A DNA stretch of 64,000 nucleotides from Sphingobacteriales bacterium (GCA_016708305.1 JADJGB010000008.1:1922001-1986000), one strand, 5' to 3'. Shown: positions 28,005-38,319, numbered from the stretch's first letter. Numbers and translations: made by a program. Notes: generated by a model from the sequence alone, not told the origin.

Positions 28005-29628
28005 ATGATTAGCGTTAGAGACCTAAAACTGGCCTATGGCAAGCGTGTTTTGTTTGATGAAGTAAACCTCAACTTCACAAAAGGTAATTGTTATGGAGTG
28101 ATTGGCGCCAATGGCGCCGGTAAGTCCACTTTTTTAAAAATCCTGAGCGGAGAAATTGAACCCAATAAGGGTAACGTAAGCATTACACCCGGCGAAAGAA
28201 TGGCGGTGTTGAAGCAAAACCAGTTTGAATTTGACAACGAAACCGTTTTGAATACTGTATTAATGGGGCATAAGAAAATGTGGGATGTGATGCAGAAAAG
28301 AGATGCCATTTATGCTAATCCTGATGCTTCGGAAGAAGATTATATGGAAGCCAGCCATCTGGAAGCCGAGTATGGCGAAATGGGCGGTTACGAGTCAGAA
28401 AGCGATGCTGCCAGTTTCCTGAGCGGGTTAGGTATCAGGGATGAGATGCACCAGATGCTGATGAAAGATATTCCCTCTAACATGAAAGTGCGGGTACTTC
28501 TGGCTCAGGCTTTGTTTGGCAATCCCGATATTTTATTGCTGGATGAGCCTACCAACGGACTGGATATAGAAACTATCAGTTGGTTAGAGAATTTTTTGGC
28601 AGAATATGAGAATGTGGTTTTGGTAGTAAGCCACGACCGTCACTTTTTGGATGCGGTATGCACCCACGTTGCTGATGTGGACAGCCAAAGATAAAAATTT
28701 TTACTGGAAATTATTCATTCTGGTATGAAAGTTCTCAACTGATGGCCAGACAAATCTCTGACAGAAACAAGAAGGCCGAAGAAAAGAAAAAAGACCTGCT
28801 TGAATTTATTGCCCGTTTCAGCGCCAATGCCTCCAAAAGCCGTCAGGCTACCAGCCGTAAGAAAGCTTTGGAAAAATTAGTGATTGAAGAAATAGAACCC
28901 AGCTACCGCAAATATCCGGGTATTATTTTTCAGCCATTGCGCGAAGTGGGCAACCAGATACTAAATGTAGAAAACCTGAAATTAGAAGGAGAGGGCAGCA
29001 CCTTGTTTAGCAATGTTACATTTAGTGTTAATAAGGGAGATAAAATTGCTTTCGTGAGCCGTAACCCGCTTGCTGTAACATCTTTTTTCAATATTATCAA
29101 TGGTCTTACACAGCCCGACGGTGGCAGTTTGGAATGGGGCAGCACCATAACCACTGCTTATCTTCCGCTCGAAAACAATGATTTTTTACCAAAGAACTAA
29201 CCCTGATGGACTGGCTTCGCCAGTTTGTGCCATCGCATGTTACCGAAGTAGATGAACCTTTTTTGCGCGGCTTTTTGGGTAAAATGCTATTTAGCGGCGA
29301 TGACGTGATGAAAAAAACGACTGTATTGAGCGGGGGCGAAAAAGTGCGTTGCATGATCAGTAAAATGATGCTGCAAAGCCCGAATTGCATTATACTTGAC
29401 CAGCCTACCAATCACTTAGATTTGGAAAGTATTCAAAGCTTCAACGAACAGTGTACTGTATATAATGGTATCGTGTTGCTAACAAGCCACGACCATACTT
29501 TTATGGAAACAGTAGCAAATCGTGTAATTGAACTTACGCCTAAAGGTATTATTGACAGGCTTACCACTTTTGATGAATATCTTGTAGATGAAAGAGTGAA
29601 AACATTACGGGAAGAAATGTATTTGTAA
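28005..29628 (+). CDS. ABC-F family ATPase (two frameshifts)
   Basis: This is a soluble protein with two ATP-binding cassettes and no membrane part. Cassette 1 has GVIGANGAGKSTFLKILSG (Walker A) and DILLLDEPTNGLDIETISW (Walker B). The ABC-F linker follows with KKKDLLEFIARFSANASKS. Cassette 2 has a degenerate Walker A (FVSRNPLAVTSFFNI) but normal TVLSGGEKVRCMISKMML and LDQPTNHLDLES. A missing A near 28690 joins ADVDSQ to KIKIFTGNYSFWYE, and a missing T near 29186 joins NND to FFTKELTLMDWL. The repaired length is 541 residues. The family acts on ribosomes; this sub-type resembles YbiT. It has its own promoter box. Confidence 0.9.
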
Positions 29629-29692
29629 GATAGATTTGCATTAGGAAATATATTTCTTACATAGATTTTGGTAGCCACAAAGAAAATCCATT

Positions 29693-30208
29693 TCAGCTTT
29701 TTTGCTGATTTGTTTTTGGCTTAAAATTTTTTGCAAAATATGAAGGTAATTTCTCCAGGTCGTTCATTTTAAACCTGCCTTTTACCCTCAATACAACCAC
29801 ATCGCTATCATTGTCATTTACCAATAGCACTATTTCCCGTAAATTATCTTTTTTGCCGGTTTTTCCATATATATAAACCTTACTGTCTGCATCATTGATA
29901 GTGAATAAGGATTCATAATTTTTGCGCTGCATTTTTTTACAAAGATTTTTAAAAGCCGAATGTGTTTTCTCGGTCTTCTTCACATCTTCTAAAACAACCA
30001 GATGTAAATAGTTGGTTTTTCTCAACCATAATCTGTATTCTTTGTCTAAAAAAGGCGATGCTATCAAAAAAGTCAATTTATTCAATCGAATATCTATCTT
30101 TTCATGAGCGAGATGTCTTGTTCTTGCAGAAAATGAGCAAAACATATCCTGTGCCTGAGTAGAAGCGCCCATGAAAAGTACAAAAGCAAGTATGATAATT
30201 TTTTTCAT
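29693..30208 (-). CDS. Secreted DUF4252 protein (second copy of the operon)
   Basis: A signal peptide (MKKIIILAFVLFMGASTQAQ) precedes about 150 residues with the DUF4252 pattern, including YESLFTINDADSKVYIYGK and VVVLRVKGRFKMNDLEKLPS. The function of DUF4252 is not known. It is a diverged paralogue of the next gene upstream (30245-30757), with the same length and end pattern. It is the last gene of the sigma/anti-sigma operon, with 36 bases between the two copies. The gene is intact. Confidence 0.8.
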   Translation of the reverse strand: MKKIIILAFVLFMGASTQAQDMFCSFSARTRHLAHEKIDIRLNKLTFLIASPFLDKEYRLWLRKTNYLHLVVLEDVKKTEKTHSAFKNLCKKMQRKNYESLFTINDADSKVYIYGKTGKKDNLREIVLLVNDNDSDVVVLRVKGRFKMNDLEKLPSYFAKNFKPKTNQQKS

Positions 30209-30244
30209 AAAACAAATATTAAAAAAATGATTCTTTGCAGCGGA

Positions 30245-30757
30245 TTATTTCTTTTTAATGCCTTTTAGGTTTTCCATGCCGGACACATTTATGGTTTCGC
30301 CTAATTTACCAATATTGTCTAAGTCAATATTACCGGTAAGGCTCATCAATACAAATTCTGATTTACTGCCCACCAGCATCACCAGTTCGTTAATCATATT
30401 ATTGGATTCCTTTGCAAAAAAACGCACATTCTCTCCTTCATCTCTAATGGTCATTATTTCCTCATAACTGCCCAAATTTAACTTTTGGATAGCCTCGCTG
30501 TATAGCTTTGCGCCATTCTTTTCAGTGGTAATCATTCTGAAACTCGTTAGTTGATTAATGGTTTTTTTTACAGCCGGAGTTACATCATCCCACTTTACTT
30601 TCGACATCATTTTAAACATTTTCGGGCTGATGGAAATGGTGGTAAATTCATCGTTATTTTCGTATTGCCTGAAAAATCTGGCTATAGCATCGTTTTGAGC
30701 ATGACTGCAAATCCCTATAAATGAGGTCATTATAAATATCAAAAGTATCTTTTTCAT
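30245..30757 (-). CDS. Secreted DUF4252 protein (first copy of the operon)
   Basis: The protein starts with a signal peptide (MKKILLIFIMTSFIGICSHA) and continues as a DUF4252 domain: AIARFFRQYENNDEFTTISI, YEEIMTIRDEGENVRFFAKE, ELVMLVGSKSEFVLMSLTGN, ending in a lysine tail. It begins 20 bases after the anti-sigma gene, so the four genes 31803 to 29693 very likely form one transcript. In this setting the DUF4252 proteins may be targets of, or signals to, the sigma system; that is inference. Confidence 0.82.
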   Translation of the reverse strand: MKKILLIFIMTSFIGICSHAQNDAIARFFRQYENNDEFTTISISPKMFKMMSKVKWDDVTPAVKKTINQLTSFRMITTEKNGAKLYSEAIQKLNLGSYEEIMTIRDEGENVRFFAKESNNMINELVMLVGSKSEFVLMSLTGNIDLDNIGKLGETINVSGMENLKGIKKK

Positions 30758-30777
30758 TTTTTAAAAATTTAAATGTT

Positions 30778-31301
30778 TTAATCTGTTGTTTTCAATACAT
30801 TAGAAATCACCCGCAACTTTGAGGTTTTTTCGGCTGCTAATTCATTACCTTTATTCATTTTGGAAGATAGTAATTCCAATGCCTTTTCTAATTCCTGCCT
30901 GGCCAGTACAGGATCCTGATAAGTATCATCAATTGTGAGCAGGTTGTTGATTTCCGTTTCTTTTTATTTAATTTATTGGGTAAATAATTATACATTAAAA
31001 ATCCGCCGGTAACTATCAGAATAATAATGGAAGCGACTCTCAAAAAGCTGAAATTACGAAACACCGGCTTGGGATTTAGCGTTTTTTCAACATTTATTAA
31101 ATCAACTATCTTTTTGTCAAAGTCACCATTAAGTTGTATTTCTTTAGGGATACTGATTGTGTCAAAAAAAGTCCGAAATAGTTTTAACGGTTCTGGCAGT
31201 GTTTCATCCTGCAAAATCTTTTTCAAAGCCTTTTCTTCATCAGGTGTGGTTTCCTCCAAAAAATATTTATCCAATAGTATTTTTAATTCACTGTACTCCA
31301 T
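30778..31301 (-). CDS. Probable membrane anti-sigma factor (one frameshift)
   Basis: The cytoplasmic N-terminal half (LKILLDKYFLEETTPDEEKA, helical, residues 5-24) looks like a sigma-binding segment. One membrane helix follows (VASIIILIVTGGFLMYNYL, about 90-108), then a short outer part. One more A near 30962 turns LNKKKRKS into LNKKETEINNLLTIDDTYQD and PVLARQELEKALELLSSKMN, ending in VISNVLKTTD at 30778 (174 residues). The ATG overlaps the sigma gene by 14 bases. That coupling, with the topology, is the main argument for an anti-sigma role; no ZAS zinc motif (HxxxCxxC) is visible. Confidence 0.72.
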
Positions 31302-31803
31302 ATTCCACTTTTTTTAAAATTTCTTTTTTTATATAATTTCTTGCCCTGAAAATATTTACTTTCACCTGATCCATTGTAATGCCTAAGATTTCTGAAATCT
31401 GGTCATAAGACATCCCTTCGTTTTCTCTTAAATGAAAGCAATAATGTTGTTTTTCAGGCAATTGTAGCATGGCATTGCTAATGGCCAGCATTACTTCCTT
31501 GCTTGAATAATGCTCCAATGGATCGTTATCTGTACTCTGCTTCTGATGCACCACGTTCAACTCGTAATAATGATTTTTTCTTTTTCTCAATTCATCTAAA
31601 CACAGATGTCGGATGATACCCAAACAATATCCTTGCAAATTGTCCATCTCCCTCCATTTTTCCTTAATGTTCCACATACGGATCATTGTTTCCTGAACCA
31701 TATCTTCGGCTTTGTGCCTATCCTTCAAAAAACTATAGCTATATCTCATCAAATTGTTTTTTAAAGGCAGAATGGTTTCTGTAAATGTCCGCTTGTAATC
31801 CAT
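31288..31803 (-). CDS. ECF-type RNA polymerase sigma factor
   Basis: The 171-residue protein has sigma region 2 (SYSFLKDRHKAEDMVQETMI, then RMWN) and region 4 (LPEKQHYCFHLRENEGMSYD, then QISEILGITMDQVKVNIFRA), with no other domain. This is the group 4 (ECF) layout. It is the first gene of an operon with the anti-sigma and two DUF4252 genes, so it probably controls that operon in response to an envelope signal. The gene is intact. Confidence 0.93.
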   Translation of the reverse strand: MDYKRTFTETILPLKNNLMRYSYSFLKDRHKAEDMVQETMIRMWNIKEKWREMDNLQGYCLGIIRHLCLDELRKRKNHYYELNVVHQKQSTDNDPLEHYSSKEVMLAISNAMLQLPEKQHYCFHLRENEGMSYDQISEILGITMDQVKVNIFRARNYIKKEILKKVEYGVQ

Positions 31804-31925
31804 ATATACAATGAAGACGGAATATTCGAGAATTTGTTACATACAATGAAAAAAAATGGCTAAGAAAATTATTTCAAAGCCATAAAGTGTTGTTTATAAT
31901 AGAATAAATGAGCCTTTATCAGCCA

Positions 31926-33119
31926 TTATTGCTCTATCAAACCAAAGCTGCCGCCTGTCCAAGTTTTATCCTTATTGTATCTAACGCCAATCATTTTTCC
32001 TTTGCTCAAGCGTGCCAGATTATTAGCCGGTTTGGGTCTGTCTTCACCATTTTTCCAAAAATAAAAGATTCTTATTTCTGCCTTTGCAGGTTCATCAGGC
32101 GTATCTATCACGGCGGCATAATTTACCTTTCGCTGCAAAATCCAGTTTTCAGGGTCTGTTATTTTCTCAATATCAGCAGGAGTAACGTCTATAACCACTC
32201 CTTGGCCGGCAAAAGAGAAAAGAGGCTTCAACACATAGTTTTCCAGGTCAGCAGGTATTTCTTCCAGCTTATTCAGATAGTATGTTTTTGGAATATTAGG
32301 GTGGTCAATAAGCGGTAAAGTGTATTTACTGATTCTATAAAACCAGGAAGGATGAGGAATCCACTCCACATCTAATTCTTCAAACAATATTTTGGCTTTC
32401 TCCTGTACTTCCGGTTCTTGTTGCAATAGCTCGTCAAAGATGAGACGGTTGTAAATTCTTTTTATCAGCAGTTCTTTTCCGTCTTTTTCATAATAAAGTT
32501 GTTTGCCTTTTTTAATCAGCGTAGTTACACATACAGGTTTGATTCCCAAATAGTATTCGGAGCAATAAAAATCAATTTTGGTCTTTTGTTTCTCGGGAAA
32601 AATTTCGAGAAGGATAACGTTTTCAGGGTTTAAATCGCCTACAATAACATCTTTCAGTAGTTGTATATAGGATTCCTTGTCGTAGCCACCTATATATCCC
32701 ATAAACCCTTCGGGAATTTCAAAATGATTTCTAAAAACCTCTTCCAGCATGATTTCGTAAGAAAACATCGAAGGGAATCCCTGCATCTCTATCAACTGTG
32801 GTTCCAGTTCTCCATTGTCGTTTTTGCATACGCCAAAATCAAAGGCAATACAGTGCGGATAATCATTTTCATTGGGTACCACCAAGTTTTCGGGCACCGC
32901 TTTTTCGGTAAGGGTTTTAAAACTCGGACTTTTAATGATATCTACAATGCTTTCGCAGGCATCAATCATTTGATTTGAAAAATTTTTTGGAACAAAAACG
33001 GGCGTTTCTGCTATTCTGAAAGAAATTTCGCCGTGTCTGGAATCCATTTCTTTTATAAATGCTTCATAATTTTCATTTGAGAATTTCTCGTTGAATGACT
33101 TTCTTATTTCTGGTATCAT
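31926..33119 (-). CDS. Conserved protein with ATP-grasp-like C-terminal part, function unknown
   Basis: This is a soluble 397-residue protein without signal peptide. The segment LENYVLKPLFSFAGQGVVID followed by ENWILQRKVNYAAVIDTPDE and AEIRIFYFW has the spacing of an ATP-grasp fold (nucleotide lysine, glycine loop, then metal-ligand strands). CIAFDFGVCKNDNGELEPQL and IEMQGFPSMFSYEIMLEE, with acidic residues, lie near residue 100. I know it as a conserved Bacteroidota protein but not with a defined reaction. An amide or peptide ligase is possible. It stands alone, divergent from the ABC exporter, and is intact. Confidence 0.5.
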   Translation of the reverse strand: MIPEIRKSFNEKFSNENYEAFIKEMDSRHGEISFRIAETPVFVPKNFSNQMIDACESIVDIIKSPSFKTLTEKAVPENLVVPNENDYPHCIAFDFGVCKNDNGELEPQLIEMQGFPSMFSYEIMLEEVFRNHFEIPEGFMGYIGGYDKESYIQLLKDVIVGDLNPENVILLEIFPEKQKTKIDFYCSEYYLGIKPVCVTTLIKKGKQLYYEKDGKELLIKRIYNRLIFDELLQQEPEVQEKAKILFEELDVEWIPHPSWFYRISKYTLPLIDHPNIPKTYYLNKLEEIPADLENYVLKPLFSFAGQGVVIDVTPADIEKITDPENWILQRKVNYAAVIDTPDEPAKAEIRIFYFWKNGEDRPKPANNLARLSKGKMIGVRYNKDKTWTGGSFGLIEQ

Positions 33120-33181
33120 AAAATCTTTTTAAAGCCTAAGATACATAATTATTGCAAAAAAGTTTTAGTTATTTTGCAGCC

Positions 33182-35021
33182 ATGAAGCATTTAAAAGCGC
33201 TGAGGAAATATTTTTGGAAATACAGAGTGAGATTAGGCGCAGGAATCCTGTTTGTGATACTTTCTAACTATTTTAGCGTGTTGTCGCCTCAACTTATGAA
33301 ATTCATTATCAATTATGTTGACCAATCAATTGCCGGCACTATATCTGCCGAGCACCCTACAAAAGGGTATGATTATTTTGTTACAAAATTGATAACCATT
33401 CTGTCGCAGAATACCAATGTTGTAAAAGTGGTAATCATTGCCAGTTTAATAATTCTTTTTTGGCATTAATGAGAGGTTTTTTATGTTTTTGATGCGGCAA
33501 ACAATCATTGTGATGAGCAGGCATATTGAATATGATCAGAAGAACGAGATTTTTAATCATTATCAAAAGCAGGATGCGCTGTTCTTTAAACGGCATACTA
33601 CCGGCGATTTGATGAACAGGATTGCTGAAGATGTAAGCATGGTAAGGATTTATACAGGACCGGCTATTATGTATATTGTCAATTTGATTTCGGTTATTGC
33701 ATTAAGTGTTTTCTTTATGGTTCAAAGTAGTGTAGAACTCACGATTTATGTAATATTGCCGCTACCCATACTGGCTGTAATTATTTATTTTGTAAACAGC
33801 AATATTCATAAAAAGAGCGAACAGATTCAGGCTTCCCTTTCCGACCTCACCACTCATGCGCAGGAATCGTATTCCGGTATCAGGGTGATTAAATCCTTTG
33901 TACAGGAAAGTGCTATGCTCAAATTTTTCACCGGTAGCAGTGAAACGTATCGCAAAAATGCCATTGCACTGGCAAAGGTCGAAGCCATTTACTTTCCTTC
34001 TATCATGTTGCTTATTGGCCTGAGTATTTTACTCACTATTATGATGGGCGGATTGTATTATATCAACAATCAGCATGGTGTTACACTGGGTACCATTGTT
34101 GAATTTATCGTTTATGTCAATATGCTCACTTTCCCTGTAAGCGCTATCGGGCTTACCGCCAGCATGATTCAAAGGGCATCGGCTTCGCAAAAAAGATTAA
34201 ATGAGTTCTTAAATATTGCACCTGATATTTACGACAATGAAAATTCAGGAGACTTTAATGCCGATGGAGATATTGAGTTTAGGGACGTTAGTTTTACCTA
34301 TCCCGATACCGGCATACAAGCAATCAGTCATCTAAATCTTTTGATTAAAAAAGGCGAGAAACTAGTGATTACCGGAAGGACAGGCAGCGGGAAATCGACG
34401 CTGGCACAATTACTGTTGAGGATGTATGATATTGATGAAGGTGAAATTTTGATTAACGGGAAAAAAATTAAGGATTATCAACTATCAACCCTAAGGAATC
34501 AGATTGGCTATATACCGCAGGATATTTTTCTTTTCAGTGATTCGGTGGAGGAAAATATTCGATTTGGGTCTTACCATGCCTCAAAGGAAGAGGTTTATGA
34601 AAAAGCCGAAATTGCAGGAGTACACAATGAGATATTAAAATTTGCAGAGGGGTACAAAACGCTGGTAGGGGAGAGAGGCGTTACCCTGAGTGGTGGCCAA
34701 AAACAACGGATATCGATAGCCAGCATTGATAAAGCCTGCCGAACTGATTATTTTTGACGATTGCCTAAGCGCGGTGGATGCCAAAACCGAGCGGGAAATA
34801 ATGGGTAGGTTGAATAAATATCTGGAGGAGAAAACGGCAATTATTATTACTCATAGGGTATTTTCGTTGCTTTCCGCAGATAAAATAGTGGTAATGGACG
34901 AGGGAAAATTGCTGAGCAGGGATCTCATGCCCAATTAATGAATATTCAAAACGGATTGTATTTCAAATTGTATAACAGACAGCAAAAAGGAATTCAGGGT
35001 GAAGAGGATGAGCCGGATTAA
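33182..35021 (+). CDS. ABC exporter half-transporter, MsbA/multidrug type (four frameshifts)
   Basis: Six membrane helices (residues about 15-300) precede one ATPase domain with KLVITGRTGSGKSTLAQLLL (Walker A), GYIPQDIFLFSDSVEENIRF, TLSGGQKQRISIA (signature) and LIIFDDCLSAVDAKTE (Walker B, with D in place of E after the aspartate). Breaks lie at 33463 and 33481 (one T each), 34722 (two bases, giving SIARALIKPAELIIF) and 34908 (one A, giving EGKIAEQGSHAQLMNIQNGL). The repaired length is 614 residues, and it should dimerise. The substrate is not readable. The catalytic glutamate after Walker B is replaced by Asp. Confidence 0.9.
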
Positions 35022-35075
35022 AAATGCCCAGATTTTCGTACTTTTCAGGTGTGGTAATTTTATTTCAAAAAAATG

Positions 35076-35104
35076 TTTGATTTTTTGAAAAAACCATATA
35101 TTTG
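35076..35104 (+). promoter_or_regulatory. Promoter of the DUF3276 gene
   Basis: TTTG (35076-35079) and TATATTTG (35097-35104) are 17 bases apart, a fair match to the Bacteroidota -33/-7 promoter. The GTG start lies 35 bases downstream. Confidence 0.6.
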
Positions 35105-35139
35105 TTGTCTGATAGCTAATTTTAAGAAAATTTTATAAA

Positions 35140-35610
35140 GTGGAGAACGAGAATAACGATAAGAAAATGGAGAGCCTTTACAGCAAAAAGGTGCAGTGCC
35201 GGTAAAAGAAGAACTTATTTTTTGATGTGAGGTCAACAAAAGGGAATGATTATTACCTTACCATCACGGAGAGCCGCAAACGCTTTGATGACAATGGTTA
35301 CGACAGGCACAAAGTTTTTCTATACAAAGAAGATTTCAATAAATTCATAAAGTCGCTCACTGAAGCGATTGATTTTGTAAAACGGATTTGATGCCCGATT
35401 TTAATTTCGATGCCTTTAATCATGATGAGTATGATGATGAAGCAGCGCCTGTGCAAAAAGTGGTAGTTGATACTCCTGAGGCAAGTAGCGCTTCTGAAGC
35501 TATCGAACAACCTGAACCGCCACAGGTATCTTCGAGAAGAAGCGCCAAAGGCTGATGAAAACAATGAAGTACCACCTTCTGCAGCACATGAGGAAGTGGA
35601 TAAATGGTAA
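35140..35610 (+). CDS. DUF3276 / PUR-alpha-like nucleic-acid-binding protein (several frameshifts)
   Basis: The N-terminus ENENNDKKMESLYSKKV is read from GTG 35140 (ATG 35167 is an alternative). Then an extra A near 35193 and a missing T near 35219 restore RAGKRRTYFFDVRSTKGNDY, YLTITESRKRFDDNGYDRHK and VFLYKEDFNKFIKSLTEAID. This is the PUR repeat of Bacteroidota DUF3276. A missing A near 35383 and an indel near 35535 carry it through an acidic tail (EAPKADENNEVPPSAAHEEV) to the stop at 35610. The repaired length is 156 residues. PUR domains bind single-stranded nucleic acid. This is the most error-dense gene for its size in the window. Confidence 0.85.
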
Positions 35611-35640
35611 TATTCAATCATGTATAGATAATTTTTTTGA

Positions 35641-35661
35641 AGCCGCTGTTGCGGCTTTTTT
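35641..35661 (+). terminator. Rho-independent terminator of the DUF3276 gene
   Basis: The stem AGCCGC/GCGGCT (35641-35646 with 35651-35656) with loop TGTT is followed by a T run. It begins 31 bases after the stop. Confidence 0.9.
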
Positions 35662-35693
35662 AATGTGCACCTTTTCCGAAAACCTCCTAATTC

Positions 35694-35780
35694 TATAAAT
35701 GATATTACCATTCATTTGGCAAATACGTTTGAAGTTGGTTGTTTTATCTTTTCCTCTATTTTCCTTAGGTTAGGTATTTT
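35694..35780. repeat. Dispersed repeat copy 1 (remnant of a gene tail)
   Basis: About 87 bases match 41219-41307 at roughly four positions in five, in the same orientation, starting TATAAAT(AT)GATATTACCAT. On the minus strand both copies encode a similar tail (PNLRKIEEKIKQ here, PNLWK-stop-EEKIKK there, both ending FAK-stop). Copy 2 overlaps the end of a small secreted-protein gene. Here no such gene is attached, so this looks like a remnant. Confidence 0.6.
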
Positions 35781-36543
35781 TTCCACTAAAATTTTGGATA
35801 AAAACCGTATTTGGCATTAATTTACTATTTTCCTATCTTAATAAATTTTTAACTCATTTCGGTAAGCAGGTTTTTTTGTGCCAAAAAATTTTTTGCAAAT
35901 AATTTAATTGTTAATATATTTACTACTGTATTAAATTGGTTTTATTGAATAATTACAATTTTATCAGTCAGGTTTTTGAAATATTTTAAATAACTCATTT
36001 TTTGTAATTGATGCCAAGAGGACATGAAATTATGGTTGGAATTGTGTGAATGACACCAGAAAGCAATTTTATTTTATCTAAGTTCTTTAGTAATTGGTAT
36101 GTAGAATGTCATTCCAGCCTGTGTTAGATTCCTCAAAATATTTTGTATGCAATAGAGGCCTTAAATACCTTCTTTCTCGTTTGGTTGCAATAAAAAAACT
36201 GAATTGTCAGCATTTGAAAGTCGAAGATGGGACGGGAAATTAATCAGGCAGGAGTTTGAAAAAGCACATCCGCAATTGTACTTGCGAAGCCCTTCCTGAA
36301 GGTGCTTAAAGAAGAAGCCGAAGTGATTTGAAAATCATTTTGATCTTTATTTTGATAATAGACGGTTTAAATGGAGTATTGTATGTGCCCAATAAAAAAT
36401 CTTTTTCAGGTCTTTCTGAATTTTGTTTGATGTTGTTCTGATATTTTTTTTCTGACATAGGCAGGAGGAAAATCATTAAATCTTCTGCCTGTGGTTGGGG
36501 ATTTACCCCTTTTTTACTAATAAATCGTTTAAATTTTAGTACT
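35781..36543. other. Gene-poor AT-rich region before the FAD oxidoreductase
   Basis: Most of this 760-base stretch shows nothing recognisable. One probable gene tail (36193-36331, separate entry) lies in it. No promoter with both boxes is evident for the gene at 36544. Confidence 0.5.
36193..36331 (+). pseudogene. Orphan C-terminal coding remnant
   Basis: From about 36193 a protein-like frame reads KKTELSAFESRRWDGKLIRQ, EFEKAHPQLYLRSP and, after one more T near 36292, FLKVLKEEAEVI with a stop at 36331. The composition is clearly coding, but the upstream part is not open in a single frame and no start is visible. I do not recognise the family. It may be the end of a deleted or heavily mis-read gene. 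Confidence 0.35.
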
Positions 36544-38307
36544 ATGAGCACAAAGAAAGTAATCATCATAGGAGGAGGAGTAGCCGGAATGAGCGCTGCC
36601 CATGAGCTTGTTGAAAGAGGATTTGAAGTGGAAGTGTACGAAAGGCAAAAAATATATGTTGGTGGTAAGGCAAGATCTGTTGATGTTCCGGGCACAAATC
36701 TTATTCATGCGGATAAGTATCTTCCTGGAGAGCATGGGTTTCGGTTTTTCCCAGGCTTCTACAAACACATCACAGATACCATGAAGCGTATCCCATTTAC
36801 AGATAAAAATGGGATACAGCATAAAAATGGTTGTTTTGACAATCTGGTGCCTACCTCAAGAATCATGCTGGCAATTTATGGCAAGGATCCAATCGTTATG
36901 CCTGCCAGCTTTCCAAAGAACAAGTCGGATATTAAACTTATGATTCACGATTTGTTTGACCAGCACGAGTTAGGGCTTAGTCAGGAGGAAATTGACTTTT
37001 TTGTGGCCCGAATATGGCAATGTATGACATCCTGTGCCTTCAGAAGGGATGGAGAATATGAACGAATTTCCTGGTGGGAATTTATGCAGGCAGAACGATT
37101 TAGCGATGCCTATCGTCATTTGCTGGTTGAGGGGCTTACTCGTTCCCTTGTTGCAGCAAGGGCTGAAGTGGCAAGCATGAAGACAGGCACCAATGTGACC
37201 TTACAGTTGATGTTTTGTATGTGGGATCCAAGTGTTAATACTGACAGGGTTTTAAATGGACCTACCAACGATGTCTGGCTCTTCCCCTGGCTGAAATATC
37301 TTACGGGTAAAGGTATTAAATTTTATCATGGTTACAGGGGAGAAGAGGTAATATATGAGTCCGGAATTGTTCGTGGAATTAAAGTCTCAGACCCTGATGG
37401 TAAAGAACAAGTAGTTGCAGGCGACCTATACATCCTTGCTACTCCGGTAGAGCGGACAATTAAAATGATCCCAGAATCTATGGTTCAGAATGATCCATCT
37501 TTAACGGGCCTAAATACTCTTGCCGAAAGCACTTCATGGATGAATGGTATCCAATACTACCTTAATGAAGATGTTTCTATAAATAAGGGACATGTGTGCT
37601 ATAGTTATACAGAATGGGCGGTTACGTCTATATCGCAGATTCAATTTTGGAAGGATTATGATTTAGGCGATCGTTTCAATGGCAAGATCAAAGGTATCCT
37701 TTCGGTTGATATTTCGGACTGGCTCTATACTAAGTTTAATGGCAGGCTTGCTGAAAACTGCACTGCTGAGGAAGTCATGAAATATACATGGGAACAGATA
37801 AAAATGAGCCTTAATGTGAATGGTAAAGTGTTACTCAGGGATGATATGATAGACCATTGGTATCTTGATCGCGATATACACAAGGCTACTGCTCAAGTGC
37901 AAGCGATTGATAAAGAGCCATTGCTTATTAATGCTGTCAATACCTGGGCACTTCGACCGATGGCACGTACACGGATTCAAAATTTTTACCTGGCTTCAGA
38001 TTATGTACGCACCAATACCGACCTGGCCACAATGGAAGGTGCCAATGAAGCCGCAAGAAGAGCCGTTAACAGCATTCTGGCGGATTCGGGTTCAGATGCC
38101 TCTCCTTGCACAATCTGGCCGTTACACGAACCGGCTATCTTTTTGCCTTTAAAATGGTGGGACAACAAAAGATATCAACAGGGCTTACCTTGGTCTGACA
38201 AAAGTCCAGGTTGGTTGAAAATGTTTATGGTTGTCTGGACAATAACATATATAGCGTTCACCGTTGTACGGTCATTTTTCAAAAGATTATTTGGCAGTAT
38301 TTCTTAA
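36544..38307 (+). CDS. FAD-dependent oxidoreductase, phytoene desaturase/amine oxidase-like
   Basis: The 587-residue protein starts with the dinucleotide motif VIIIGGGVAGMSAAHELVER and has ARSVDVPGTNLIHADKYLPG then EHGFRFFPGFYKHITDTM, as in carotenoid-desaturase and hydroxysqualene-dehydroxylase relatives. The second FAD block is near the C-terminus (FYLASDYVRTNTDLATMEGA, then NEAARRAVNSIL). A final hydrophobic helix (MFMVVWTITYIAFTVV) suggests membrane attachment. The substrate is unknown; no phytoene synthase or squalene gene is nearby. The cyclase gene starts 12 bases after its stop, so the two are probably one transcript. Intact. Confidence 0.8.
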   Translation: MSTKKVIIIGGGVAGMSAAHELVERGFEVEVYERQKIYVGGKARSVDVPGTNLIHADKYLPGEHGFRFFPGFYKHITDTMKRIPFTDKNGIQHKNGCFDNLVPTSRIMLAIYGKDPIVMPASFPKNKSDIKLMIHDLFDQHELGLSQEEIDFFVARIWQCMTSCAFRRDGEYERISWWEFMQAERFSDAYRHLLVEGLTRSLVAARAEVASMKTGTNVTLQLMFCMWDPSVNTDRVLNGPTNDVWLFPWLKYLTGKGIKFYHGYRGEEVIYESGIVRGIKVSDPDGKEQVVAGDLYILATPVERTIKMIPESMVQNDPSLTGLNTLAESTSWMNGIQYYLNEDVSINKGHVCYSYTEWAVTSISQIQFWKDYDLGDRFNGKIKGILSVDISDWLYTKFNGRLAENCTAEEVMKYTWEQIKMSLNVNGKVLLRDDMIDHWYLDRDIHKATAQVQAIDKEPLLINAVNTWALRPMARTRIQNFYLASDYVRTNTDLATMEGANEAARRAVNSILADSGSDASPCTIWPLHEPAIFLPLKWWDNKRYQQGLPWSDKSPGWLKMFMVVWTITYIAFTVVRSFFKRLFGSIS

Positions 38308-38319
38308 TTCAAAGTATGT

